DNA from: Zea mays | Taxonomy: Eukaryota; Streptophyta; Magnoliopsida; Poales; Poaceae | Length of the DNA stretch: 64,000 bases | Assembly (NCBI RefSeq): GCF_902167145.1 | Contig: NC_050099.1 | Coordinates: 64,126,942-64,190,941 of the forward strand | Direction: 5' to 3' | In this document: one piece after another, positions 35,774-46,533 of the stretch | Numbering within the stretch: position 1 is the stretch's first letter | How the letters are laid out: each line of letters starts with the position of its first letter | The notes under the pieces: model-generated | What the model was told of the DNA's origin: nothing | Database searches by the model: none | Seen by the model: only the letters and a program-made list of their open reading frames with translations | Program-made: the position numbers and the translations under genes

Positions 35774-35797
35774 GATGGTGGCGTCGAAGGTCGCTAA

Positions 35798-36838
35798 GCC
35801 AAAGCTTGTTCCGAAGGTCGCTAGGCTGAAGCTTCTTTTTGTAACTACCTGTAGAAAACTTAGGATCTCTTTGCATTATTTTGCAAAGATTGTAATTGAG
35901 AACTGAACACAACATTGTACATATTTGTCCATACCTTGTAATATAATTTTACCTCTCCATCCATGTATGAATTTCTTTGTTGCGGACGAAACCCACAGTT
36001 ACAATTTTTTAGCCGAAGGCGAAAAACACCTTCTCTTCTTTTCGTTCACATCGAAGCATTTTTTCATTGTACAAAGTGCCTCTGTAATCGTCTTGTCTGA
36101 GACGAAGCTTCTTCGTATTCAACGAAGTATTTTGTCTGCAAAGACAGGCAACTTTTTTCTTTCATGTTAACGCATGTGCTTCATGTCATGATAATGATGA
36201 TCCTACGAATGTCTAATGAATGTTTGTATGAATGCAAAGAATGATGCGATGAAATATGCAAATATATGACCCGAACACATATGAAACCACACCCAGACTC
36301 TGCATCCCCTTAGGAACTACTTTTGTGTCTCTTCACCTTCTATTTCGGTGGCATTTAAGCTCTGCATTCCCTTAGGAACGTCTTTTGAGCTTCTTCACCT
36401 TCTATTTCGGTGGCATTTAAGCTCTGCATTCCCTTAGGAACGTCTTTTGAGCTTCTTCACCTTCTATTTCGGTTGTATTTTGGCTTTGCATTCCCTTAGG
36501 AGCAACTTTTGAGCTTCGGAACTTACTCTGCGCTCCCTTAGGAACGACTTTTGTAGCTTCGTCACATTCCGAGTGACATTCCCTTAGGAGCGACTTTTGA
36601 GCTTCGGAACTTACTCTGCGCTTCCTTAGGAACGACTTTTGAGCTTTTCCCTGTTCTTTTTGCACTCGATGGTGCGCATTCTGATGTTACATGTTACATT
36701 TTAGGGGAATTTGGCCCTTGTATTGCATAGGGCTAAATAAAAAATGAAAATTACAAACTATGGCCCCATTAAAAACCTTTCTCCCCTCCTGAAAGGAAAA
36801 GGGTGCCATAGGAAAAAAAATAAAAAAGATTACATCAA
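35798..36838. repeat. G1 intergenic spacer with CCCTTAGGAAC minisatellite
   Basis: This lies between the convergent 3' ends of the antisense gene and pol. The stretch 36300-36660 contains about seven diverged units of tgcattcccttaggaacg plus tcttttgagcttc, with a period of 60-62 bp where best preserved. The short frame 36417-36665 is the repeat itself. G2 has the same motif, inverted along with pol, at about 61550-61830. Confidence 0.7.
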
Positions 36839-39800
36839 TTACACATAATATCGCCGAAGATCATCCGCATTCCAAGACCTAGGTATGTCGTTGCCATCCA
36901 TATCCTTCAGTCTGTAAGAACCGGGTCTTGACAAAGATACTACCAGAAAAGGGCCTTCCCATTTCAGTTGAAGCTTCCCCACTATATCTGGGTTAGCTAT
37001 CCTTTGAAGCACCAAATGGACTGGTTTGATATTTTTCAATTGAACTTTTCTATCATGCCATTTTATTGTTTCGGCCTGGTACTTATTGATGTGCTCTATG
37101 GCCTGAAGTCTGGTCCCTTCTATGGTGTCTTTTGTTATTTGGCAATCAGCTTCATCCTCCGTCGAAGCTATGGTTCTTATTGATCCTGTTCTTGCTTCTT
37201 CTGGTGTTATTGCTTCGTCACTGAACAAAAGCTTGAATGGAGTAAAACCTGTTGACCTTGAGACAACAATGTTGTGGTTCCACACCACCTTTATTAATTC
37301 ATTTGGCCACTTTCCTCTAGGCTGATTAAAGATTAACTTCATTATTCCTGTTATTATAATTCCATTTGCTCTTTCTACTAATCTATTTGATTCTGGATGC
37401 CTTACTGACGCAAAGTGTATTTTTGTACCAATCTGGCCACAAAAAGCTTTGAATGTTTCGTCATCAAATTGAGTTCCGTTATCGACTGTAATAGCCTTCG
37501 GCATTGTGGCAGAAGTTATTGTAGCTAGGGGTTATTGTAGCTAGGGGTTTAGCTTCAATCCACTTTGAGAAATATTCCACTGCTACCATAACATATTTCA
37601 AGTTTCCTTGTGCTGGTGGAAGCGGGCCTAACAAATCTAGGCCCCATCTCTGTAATGGCCAAGTAGGTTGAATCAGTTGTGTCAGAGACGAAGGTTGTTT
37701 CTGGTATCTGGCACACTTCTAACAGTTTTCACATTTCTGGACCAAGTCTGCTGCATCCGAAGCTACCTTCGGCCAATAAAAACCTTGTCTAAAAACCTTT
37801 CCCAGTAAAGGCCTAGACCCAATGTGAGCTCCACACAGTCCTGCATGTATCTCCTTCATTATTTCATGTCCTTCATTTATGGACAGGCATTTGAGCAATG
37901 GGGAGCAAACATCATGCTTGTATAACTCCCCTTCAATTATTACATAAGGTCTTGTTCTTGCTTCCATTCTCTTGTTATAAGCTTCATCATATGAGAGATA
38001 GTTGCCCTAGAGAAAGGATATTATTTTGGTCCTCCAGTCTTCACTATGTACATGTGAGATTGTGAGCACTGCTCTTTCCATGAGCTCGATTGAAGGTGCT
38101 TTTATTGTTTCAAAAAATACTTCCGAAGGCAAAGGGAACCCCTACACCACTGATTTAGCTAATAAATCTGCATGCTCATTCTCTCCCCTTGGGATATTTT
38201 TTACAAAAAAACCTTCAAAAGAAGCTTCCAATCTTTGGACTGCATCCAAATACTTTTCAAGCTTCGGGTCTCTTGCCTTGCTGCTCTTATCCACATGGCC
38301 CGAAATAACTTACGAATCAGTTTTAAGGATTGTCCTTCTTATTCCCATTGCCTTTAGCTTCCGAAGCCCCAAAAGAAGAGCTTTGTACTCGGCAATGTTA
38401 TTTGTACAGCTGAAGTCTAACTTTATTGCATAACATGTTCTGACTTTAGAGGGTGCGACTAGGACAGCAGCTGCTCCTGCACCAAAGGTCCCCCAAGATC
38501 CATTGCAAAATACCGTCCAAGCTTCGACATCTTTTGTTGCTTCTTCATCCTGAGCCCCTGGCGTCCAATTAGCAATGAAGTCTGCTAACGCTTGAGATTG
38601 AATTGGGGATCTGTGCACATAATCAATGGTGAATTCGTTAAGTTCCGCGACCCATTTTCCTATCCTTCCTGTAGCTTCTCTGTTCCTCATTATGTCCTTC
38701 AGGGGTTGCGATGAAGGCACTATTATGTGATATGCTTGAAAGTAATGCCAAAGCTTCCTGGAAGCCATCAATACAACATACAGTACCTTTTCCAACTCTG
38801 TGTAATTTTTCTTTGAAGGGATGAGTACTTTAGAAATGATGTATACTGGTGCTTGCTTTTTTACCTGGCCCTCTTGTTTCTCTTGTACAAGTGCTGCACT
38901 AACCGCAGCATGGGAAGTAGCCACATATAGAAGTAACGGAGCTCCTGATGAAGGTGGGGTTAGAGTTGTCAGATCTATCAAATACTACTTCAGCTCTTCG
39001 AAGGCTTTCTGTTGATAGGGACCCCAATGGAAGACTTCGGCTGATTTCAGTATTTCAAAGAAAGGTAGATTCCTCTCTGCTGATCTTGAAATGAATCTGT
39101 TTAACGATGCCAGCCTTCCTGCCAACCGTTGAGCCCCTTCTTTGAATTTGGTGGCTCCATTCGAAGGATAGCTTCGATCTTGCTTGGATTAGCTTCGATG
39201 CCTTTTGTTGATACCAGGCAACCAAGAAACTTGCCCTTCTTCACTCCGAAGACACATTTCTCTAGATTTAACTTGAGACCAGCTTGTCTGAAATTGGCAA
39301 ACGTCTCTTGCAAATCAGCAACATGATTTTTCTTGTTTTGTGCTTTTCACTATGATGTCATCAACATATGTCAGCACATTCCTGCCAATTTGGGAGTGAA
39401 GAACCTTGGCAGTCATTCTACTAAAGCTTCCTCCAGCATTCTTGAGCCCCTCAGGCATGCGAAGGTAACAATAGGTACCACTAGGAGTTATGAAGCTTGT
39501 CTTTGGCTCATCCTCCTTCCTCATCCAGATTTGATGATAACCCGACCGAGTAGCAGTCCAATAAACTCATGAGTTCTGAAGAAGCTGCTACATCTACAAG
39601 GGAATCTATTCTTGGTAGTGGGAATCCATCCTTCGGACATGCCTTGTTGATATCTGTGAAACCAATGCACATTCTCCATTTTCCATTAGCTTTCTTTACC
39701 ATGATAGTGTTGGCCAACCACTCTGGGTATGTTACTTCTCTGATAACACCGGCACTTAGAAGTATCTTCACTTCATTTCGTGCACCTTCGGCTTTATCAT

Positions 39801-40764
39801 CGGACATTTTCCGAAGCCTATGCTTTCTTGGTCTGAAGGACGGGTCCACATTGAGTGATTGCTCAGTAACATCTCTATTGACACCACAGAGATCATTAGC
39901 TATCCAAGCAAAGACATCTTTGTTGTTGAACAAGAATCTTAGCAAAGTCTTTTCCTGTTCATCAGATAGCTGAGATCCCAACAATACTTTTGCTCTGCTA
40001 TGTCTTCACATAAAAAGCATAGGCTTCGGCTGATCTGCTGAAGCAGCCTTCTCTCTTTTATGCTTATATTGCTTATAAGCTTCGGCTTCATCTATATTAT
40101 GAATAACCTTCAAATCTGTCCAACTCCCTTCAGCCCTCCTGGCAGCTTCTTGACTCCTGTGTACAGTAATGGGCCCTTGTTCTGAAGGTACCTTCATGCG
40201 AAGATATGCTGGATGAAGTATTGCTTCGAAGGCATTAAGCGTCCATCGACCAATGATTGCATTGTATGGATACTCCATATCAACAATGTCAAAGACAACC
40301 TGTTCCGTTCTTGTGTTGTGAACATAGCCGAAGGTAACCGACATTGTTATCTTGCCAAGTGCCACAATCTGTCTTCCTCCGAAGCCACAAAGAGGGTGTG
40401 TTGCATCATGTATCTTGTCCTCTAGCTCTTACACTTGCATGAAAGCCTTTGCAAAGATGATATCCGCTGCACTACCTGTGTCCACCAGGACATTGTGGAC
40501 CAGAAATCCCTTGATGACACAAGATATGACCATTGCATCGTTGTGAGGATAATCCTTGAGCTGAAAGTCTTCTTGAGATAAGGTGATTGGAATATGAGAC
40601 CAGTTGGACTTGATGAAGGGTCCTTGCGCCCCAACATGTTGTACCCTTCTCTGCGCTTCTTTCTTCTGCTTCTTGTTGGCTGGTTCAGAACATGTGCCGC
40701 CTGTGATTGGGAGCACCAGCTTCGTGGCTGAAGGTGCTACAACTTGGTTGTTTTGCGAAGCCAT
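36839..40764 (-). pseudogene. G1 pol: protease, RT, RNase H, integrase (broken)
   Basis: It starts at an ATG (40764, MASQNNQ) only about 26 bp after the PBS. Protease carries VDTGSAADI (near 40470). RT (about 39500-39000) carries YVDD near 39365. RNase H carries FCNGSWGTFGAG, where the usual catalytic Asp of DGS is Asn. Integrase carries the CENC..C zinc-finger half, VDNGTQF, and NRLVERANG, ending with a GPF-type C-terminal module and NADDLRRYYV. Stops near 40427, 39995, 38313 and others, and frameshifts near 39520 and 39130, inactivate it. A 17-bp tandem duplication (gttattgtagctagggg, about 37517-37550) disrupts the central integrase. Confidence 0.9.
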
Positions 40765-40789
40765 CGTCGCAACTGTGGAAGTGAGTTCA

Positions 40790-40806
40790 CCGAAGGTGGG
40801 CACCAA
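40790..40806 (-). other. G1 primer-binding site
   Basis: After the LTR end (minus strand ...GACCAACA) comes TTGGTGCCCACCTTCGG. The G2 equivalent is TTGGCGCACACCTCCGG. The TGGCGCC-like start is typical of Tat-lineage Gypsy PBSs. I do not assign the tRNA. Confidence 0.65.
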
Positions 40807-41142
40807 TGTTGGTCCCAGTTCTCGAATGTTATATATCAAGAACAAAGCAACACAATTGTTAACGATTAAAGACCTTCGTCCTTCGAAGCATTATCTCCTT
40901 TGGGATATAATGATCTTCGGACGAAGGTCATGAAGGACGTAACTTCATCATCTCAGTGAACGAATATAAATAAGTATACATGAAACACAAAAGAATATGA
41001 ATAATCATTATGAATTGTTAGATTATCTATATTCTCATTTTATAAATATGAATAAACATCAACAATATTAACATTACATTAATACCTTCGGCTTGCCAGA
41101 AGGTGAAATGCGAGAGTGACGCAAGAGTGATTACAATTCAGC

Positions 41143-41168
41143 ATGAACAGTACAGGGGTACTGTTCAT
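41143..41168. promoter_or_regulatory. Perfect 11-bp-arm hairpin beside the G1 LTR TATA box
   Basis: The arms atgaacagtac and gtactgttcat flank the loop aggg, three bases from CTATAAATA (minus strand, near 41170-41180). In the direction of transcription the hairpin lies between the TATA box and the expected start site, or forms the very 5' end of the RNA. Confidence 0.65.
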
Positions 41169-41263
41169 CTATTTATAGGCATGGGACGCAACGCAGACAA
41201 AATTACATCCATGTCCCTATTAACTAATTATAATCATAATGCAAACTCACTACACGACGGTTG

Positions 41264-41450
41264 ATCTTTAGCGACCCTTATTTGGGACCGATGGTTGGTC
41301 GCTAAAAGTTATGGACCGACGGTTGGTCGCTAAATGCGTTTATAGCGACGGTCTGTGGGTCGCTAAAAGTCTAGTAATTTAACGACTTATGGTCGGTCGC
41401 TATAGAGGTAAGTCTGTGACTGATGGTGGGTCGCTATAGGGGTATGTGAT
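41264..41450. repeat. Left subterminal TAGCGACC/GGTCGCTA repeats
   Basis: About nine copies of ggtcgcta or its complement occur, often as gacggttggtcgctaa. The right end (about 47520-47757) carries a matching set. These are the likely binding sites for the mobilising CACTA TnpA-like protein. Confidence 0.8.
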
Positions 41451-41489
41451 TTTTATGTTTCTTATTTACTCACCAAAGCCCATCTAAAG

Positions 41490-41950
41490 GCCTACTAAAC
41501 AAACAAACGAACCCTATTCCACGCGCGCAGCCGCCATCACTTCTCCCATGGCCGCCCCCTCCCTAAGTCGTGGAGGGTGCCGCCGCCACCTCACCCTTGG
41601 TGCTCGCCGAGCTCGCCCTTAGCCCTGTCGTGCCCCTGCGCTCGGTCCTCATTGGTTCCGGGGGAGGTGACGGAGCGGCGGCGGAAGAATTATCCCCGTC
41701 ACCGTCTATCTCCTCTCGGCTCTCGCCATCTCGCGCCATCGAACACCCGCCTTCCAGGGCGAGCAGATGTTGCCGGGCTCGTCTCCGGTGTTCGGCGTTG
41801 GAGTGGTACCGATCTTGATTCCCACTAGAAATTTTCTCTTATCCACCGCTCAAGCTGCTCTCAGCCTTATCCCCTACGCACGCCAAACCTCATCCTCCTA
41901 GCCGCCATCTCCCTCACGGCGCCAAGCCCATGGCTTTCCTGGTGCTCGCC
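41490..41950 (+). other. GC-rich leader region of the CACTA element
   Basis: A GC-rich stretch follows the left subterminal repeats, with overlapping frames of 82-83 codons in two phases (41570-41828). It could be a first exon and leader of the captured gene or of the element's own transcript. I recognise no protein family in it. Confidence 0.35.
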
Positions 41951-42890
41951 TGTGACACCATAAAAAAATCATCAAATAAAATTAATACATTTAGTTGTTA
42001 ATGGTAATAAATTTTATTTTAAGTGTTTGTTATTTGTTTGTATTTGGAATGATTTTTGATTGCTCGTAATGGATTTTGGATATTGAATATCATTTTTAAA
42101 ATGAAAAATAAATAATATAATAATTAGTCCAAAAATTAATATTTTATTTAAAAATAATTTTGGTTTAATTATTATGAATTTTAGGGTTATTTAAAATATG
42201 ATTTTGAATTTAGAAAAAAAGAAATAGAAAAAAAGAAAAAAAAAACTAACCTAACTAACCCTTGGCCCATTAGGCCCATGAGCCGGCCGCCCCCTGCCCC
42301 TTCCCTAACCCTAAGCCGTCGCCCTTGGCTCCTAGCAGCCGCCGCCATCCCTTCTCCCTCTCCCTCCTCTCTCCTCTAGCTTCTCTCCCTCGCTTCCCTC
42401 CCCTGCAGCTTCCTCACGCCATGGAGTCGCGCCCAGCCGCCGAACACCGCCAGGACCCCGGCAGCACCCGCGCCCCTGCAGCGCGACGCGCCAGGAAACC
42501 CACCCCGAGCCGTCCTGGTGCCCCTGCGTCCGCAACCCCGACGGCCGCGCTCCGTGCCCTGCTTCCGGACCCGCGCCAGGCCTTGGCCACGCAGCCACCC
42601 GCACACATACCGGCCGCCGCGCCCTGTCCCGACCCCGCGCGACCTCGCGCAGCGAGCGCCCAACCCGACACAGCCGCGACACCGACCCTGCCCCTTCCTG
42701 CACTCGACGCGCCTGGAGCCCCGCCAGCTGAGTACTGTGAAGCGCGCCACCGACCGACATCCAGACCCGCGCCGAGCCCCAGCCCGACACCCCGGCTTCC
42801 CCGCGTCTACGCAGCAGCGCCCTGCTCATCCGCCCCGACGTCCGCGCAGCGGCCAAAGAACTGCTCATCCGCAGCAGCGCCATGTAGGTG
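41951..42890 (+). repeat. Partial LTR (family E), 5' part only
   Basis: It starts TGTGACACCATAAAA, then an AT-rich stretch, a ggcccattaggcccatgagcc motif, ttccctaaccctaa, and a GC-rich leader. This is the same plan as LTRs A, B, C and F. No matching right end or TSD (expected TCGCC) is visible; the sequence fuses to the captured gene near 42890. The 188-codon frame at 42325-42891 overlaps a 183-codon antisense frame and reflects base composition. Confidence 0.5.
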
Positions 42891-42934
42891 ATTTGTCTAC
42901 AATAAATTATGTTTCTACAACTATGGTATTTCAG

Positions 42935-43206
42935 CTACTTGGCTTCTTTGCTGGAATTCATTTGGCTATTCTTGCTGCATATGTTTGCCGCAGACATCCA
43001 AATGCTAGTATAAATACTCTACTGTCTTTGTTCTTCGATATTTTTGTTCACTGGCCGTGGCCTCTTCCAGTGAGTTTCCTGATGGGTGCTCTCTCATGCC
43101 CATAATGTTGCCCTGTATTCCACCAGAATTTTGCTCCTCTAGTACAACAGAAAGTACTTTCAGCAAAATCAAAGAAGACCTTCGGCGTGGTTATGCTCTT
43201 AGCAAG
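42935..43206 (+). pseudogene. Captured host gene fragment, probable nuclear poly(A) polymerase
   Basis: After a good 3' splice site (ctatggtatttcag) the frame reads LLGFFAGIHLAILAAYV, then CRRHPNASINTLLSLFFDIF and HWPWPLPV. A frame change follows, then LMPIMLPCIPPEFCSSSTTE and STFSKIKEDLRRGYALSK up to a GT donor at 43207. From memory this matches the central domain of plant canonical poly(A) polymerases, which polyadenylate pre-mRNA (GG(V/I)..A.L.A.VC..(H/Y)PNA, W.WP.PV and the MPI..P..P...SS motifs). About 20 residues between the two halves appear deleted. Introns are retained, so the fragment was captured from genomic DNA. It is not expected to be functional. Confidence 0.6.
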
Positions 43207-43296
43207 GTATAGTTATTCTTACTATGTTTCCACTATCACACCATGACATCATGCTGGAATTTAATATACAAATTGCTAGAATGCATATGTTGCAGA

Positions 43297-46200
43297 TGTC
43301 ACACCCGGTTTTAGAAGGCAAACCGAATGCGAACCATGTACGTGCCAGGATCAGCAATTCACGTACACAGCAGTTACATAACATGGACATCATCACACGG
43401 TGCTCAAATAGTATTAAAAAGGGAAATAATAGTCGATTACATCATACGTCTGAGACGTCCATATAGTCCTTACAATAAATCAAAGTGCAGAAAAGAAATG
43501 TAGATAAACGCGGCCTTCACAGGCAGCCGACTGGGGGTTGCCGCTAACCCACGCCTAGAACTCGTCGTAGTCTTGGAACTCCTGGAAGTCTCCTTCCACA
43601 GCTTCATCTTCTCCTGAGCAGTGGTTGCAATGCTGACAACCTGGGGATGGGGGGGTTTGGTGTGTAGAGCAAGGGTGAGTACACATCAACATACTCAGCA
43701 AGTATCCTGTTTGGCTGTAGTGGACTAGCTTTATGTGGGGATAAGTCAAGCAGTTGCTTTTAGTTGGTCAGATTATTATTTACTAATAGAAAGCCAGGTT
43801 TTAGCATTAACCCAAGTTATTAGCCCGATGTACCCTTTCCAAACGGAAAGAATACCACTTACCAGCACCATGTTCATAACCAGAACCATCAGTCTCATTG
43901 CCACCTGTAAACCAAAGTATCTCTGATCAAGTACCACTAATCACTGGAGCTCACTTGGCCGCTCATAACCGCGAGCGCGGCTGATATATCAGTTTTCAAA
44001 CACTCTGCAGAGGTTGTGCACTTTACCCACAAGCCGTGATTCCCATTCTGCCCGGAGATCATGACTCTCCATTGATCACTACCAAGGTGACCCAGCAGGG
44101 CATCACTACATAGCCTTTACAAAGATTCCCCGGGGCTGTAGCCGCCCGTTAGGTTTCCTAAATGTACCGCACTCCTCCCCAAGGGACAAATCAACCTTAG
44201 CAGAGCAAGCCGCATACACCGAGCCCCATTGACGGCACGACGGCGAAGCGAACTACACCCCGGATCCTCTAATTATTCAGCTAGGGGCATCCCATTCCAC
44301 CCTCATGGTTGCACTGTTTTCCCGGGCGGTCATCCATAGAACAGGTCCTTACGGAGAGGCACTCGAGAAACCGCTCGAGCCCCCTTAAAGGCCACAAGTA
44401 CAACATCAGAATAAGAGAAGGGAAAACAACGTATCATAGATAATCTCATCATGTTCATTGATTAGAGTTAAGCAATAGCATAAAGCTAAACCATAATAAT
44501 CCAACCCAAATAGGTAAACAAGGACATGGATAACAAAGCTAGTCAATCCTTAGGCATAAGTGTATAATGCGGGAGGTCAATTAAAGAATGAATAGGACAG
44601 AGATAGGTCAAGGGACACTTGCCTCCACCAACCGACTGCTGCTCAGGGGCTTCTCCTGCGAGTTCCTCGGGCTCTTCAACCGGATCGTTCTCTATGCGAT
44701 TGCAAGCATACATACATTCATCCATTCAAATTAGGAAACAAACAGTACACCATACAAGGGAACAAATAAAGTAAATATGCATAGAATATCACATACGATA
44801 ATGAATTTACCTTGGTTAGAAAGAGGCGGCGAAAAGGTCTCGCGAGGGTTAAAGCTTAAGCCCGAGACGCACTACGGGTAGGCAAATAACTAGACGTTAC
44901 GTGTTCTAGTTCCAATTGGTTCTAACAAAAGAATTAGCTTTCATGCACTAATGTAAACGTGACCACTTTTAGTAGATTAACGTTGAATGAGATAGGTGAT
45001 TAGCTATACAAATTAACTAACGTAACCAATTTCCAAATTGAGACTCCTATCTTATTAATATAACACGTGATTAGCGCGCATAGGACACGAGGGGGTAGAC
45101 GGGGCGTCTGGGGGTAGACGGGGGCGCGACGGGTCGTGCCAAGGCACGCGCACTACGCGGGCACGCGCGCGAGGCCGCACACACACGCCACGGACTAGCC
45201 GTGCGCACGTCGGGACCGTACGTTAGCCGGGCTCAAAGCCGCGCGCCATAGGCACGCTGGGCCAAGCTCGAGGCCACGCAGGGGCCGACACGACGTGAGC
45301 AAGGCACGGCGGGGCGAGCGGGCAAGCACGTCTGGGCAAGCGAGCACGGGCGAGCGAGGACGCGGCCGGGCGAGGCCGGGCGCGAGGGCGGGCGGTCAAA
45401 CCGGGGCACGGGGGCGGCCGAGCTCGCCGGGCATGGGGCGGGCGGTCGAACTGGGGCACGGGGGCGGCCGAGCTCGCCGGGGGGCGGCCGAGCTCGCCGG
45501 GCATGGGGCAGGGCCGAGGGGGTGCGATACGGGGTGGCCGAGGGTGGCCAGGGGCGGGGCCGAGGGGGGCGAGGCGGCCGAGGTCGGGCGGCCGAGCCGA
45601 GCTCGCCGGAGAGCGGCGCGGGGAGGGCGGGCGCGGGACGGCCGAGGCCGGGGCCGAGCGCGACGGGGGCGGGGCGGCGCGGGGTGGCCGGGCGCGGGCG
45701 ACCGAGGGCGGCCGAGCCGAAGGCGGCCGGAGCCGGGGCCGAGCTCGCCGGGAGCGGCCGAGCGAGGGCGGCGCGGGCCGGGGACGGCCGAGGGCGGCGC
45801 GGGGAGGGCGGCCGAGCGGGGGGCGGCCGAGGGCGACCGGGCGCGGGCGAGGCGGGCGCGCCCATGGCGCGGGGGCGGGGGCGGGGGACGCCGGCGGGAG
45901 GGAAGGAGGAGGGAGGGGGGAGGGAGAAACCTCACCGGAGGGGAGGACGGCGCGGCGGCAGCGGCGCTAGGGCAGGGGAGAGGCGGCGGCGGCTAGGGTT
46001 AGGGTGAGGGAGAGAGAGAGGGGATGACGGGCGGGGCCCGCGGGGAGGGGGTTTTTGGAAAAAGAAAAGGGGAGGGGGGGACGGTTGGGCCGGCTGGGCC
46101 CAAAGGGGGAGGGGGCGCGCGGCTGGGCCGCCAGGCGGCCCACGGCGGGAAGGGAAGGGGGGGCGGCTGGGCCGCCGTGAGGCCCACGCGGGGGGGGGGG

Positions 46201-46533
46201 GGGGGGGGGGGAAGGGGGGCGGCTGGGCCGAAAATGGGGAAGGAGGGGGGAGAGGAGAAGAAAAAGGTTTTCTTTTTCTAAAATTTATTTTCCTCTAGAT
46301 GAATGCTTTCACATTTTTAAACAATCAAAAAAGTATGCATGGTTCGGCATGGTGCATCACCCAAAATAAAGTATTTTAAGGTTTTGCTTTACACGAGGTC
46401 TAAAGCCAAAACCCGCTATAACTTTGGAAAAGATCAAGGTTTAGCGAGGGGAAAAGGGAAAAGGAAAGGGTAACGCCTGAATTTGGTGAGAGGAAAGAAG
46501 AAAAAATTCTACCCCCAAATTCAGGGCGTTACA
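43297..46533 (-). repeat. Solo LTR F (3237 bp), minus strand
   Basis: On the minus strand it begins TGTAACGCCCTGAATTTGG and ends CGGGTGTGACA. A perfect 5-bp TSD GCAGA flanks it (43292-43296 and 46534-46538). It holds a very GC-rich leader (45100-46260), in which long frames on both strands (up to 233 codons, Arg/Gly/Ala/Pro only) are compositional artefacts. It sits at the 3' splice site of the captured gene fragment. Confidence 0.9.
46190..46211. repeat. Poly-G tract (22 bases)
   Basis: An uninterrupted run of 22 G within GGCCCACGCG...AAGGGGGG. It can form G-quadruplex structures and is error-prone in sequencing, so the exact length is uncertain. Confidence 0.8.

Larger units (their letters stand above)
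32864..35797 (+). pseudogene. G1 antisense gene: Transposase_28-like, coiled-coil protein, spliced
   Basis: Exon 1 (about 32864-34899) encodes an acidic N-terminus, then a segment resembling Pfam 'Putative gypsy type transposon' (Transposase_28): FFRAELRFPQKDMIGEVLKN and HQLTPNAIVRLSVFIWVLRS. A Lys- and Glu/Ala-rich middle and a conserved ISCGY..LFGGVDEEILGCI block follow. Intron 1 (34900-34973, GT to TAG) precedes exon 2, a coiled coil (SKALRMQHDFEDKKNE...). Intron 2 (35694-35773, GT to CAG) leads to a 7-residue last exon (DGGVEGR, stop). Several frameshifts (for example near 33128) and stops break it. The function is unknown; the protein is not a demonstrated transposase. It lies antisense to the retroelement RNA, so its introns would not be removed from the genomic transcript. 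Confidence 0.75.

Noticed and set aside
42325..42891. 188-codon Pro/Ala-rich ORF that could be exon 1 of the captured gene
   Set aside because: It follows an LTR-type start at 41951 and is shadowed by a 183-codon antisense frame. I cannot separate a real exon from LTR leader, so I kept it inside the partial LTR.
45233..46007. Long ORFs up to 233 codons on both strands in the GC-rich block
   Set aside because: They overlap in all frames, consist of Arg/Gly/Ala/Pro runs, and lie within a solo LTR with clear ends and TSD. They result from the near-absence of A/T-containing stop codons.
41951..46533. Treating 41951 and 46533 as the two ends of a single LTR element
   Set aside because: Flanks TCGCC and GCAGA do not match, while 43297-46533 has its own perfect TSD and opposite orientation. 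These are two separate insertions.
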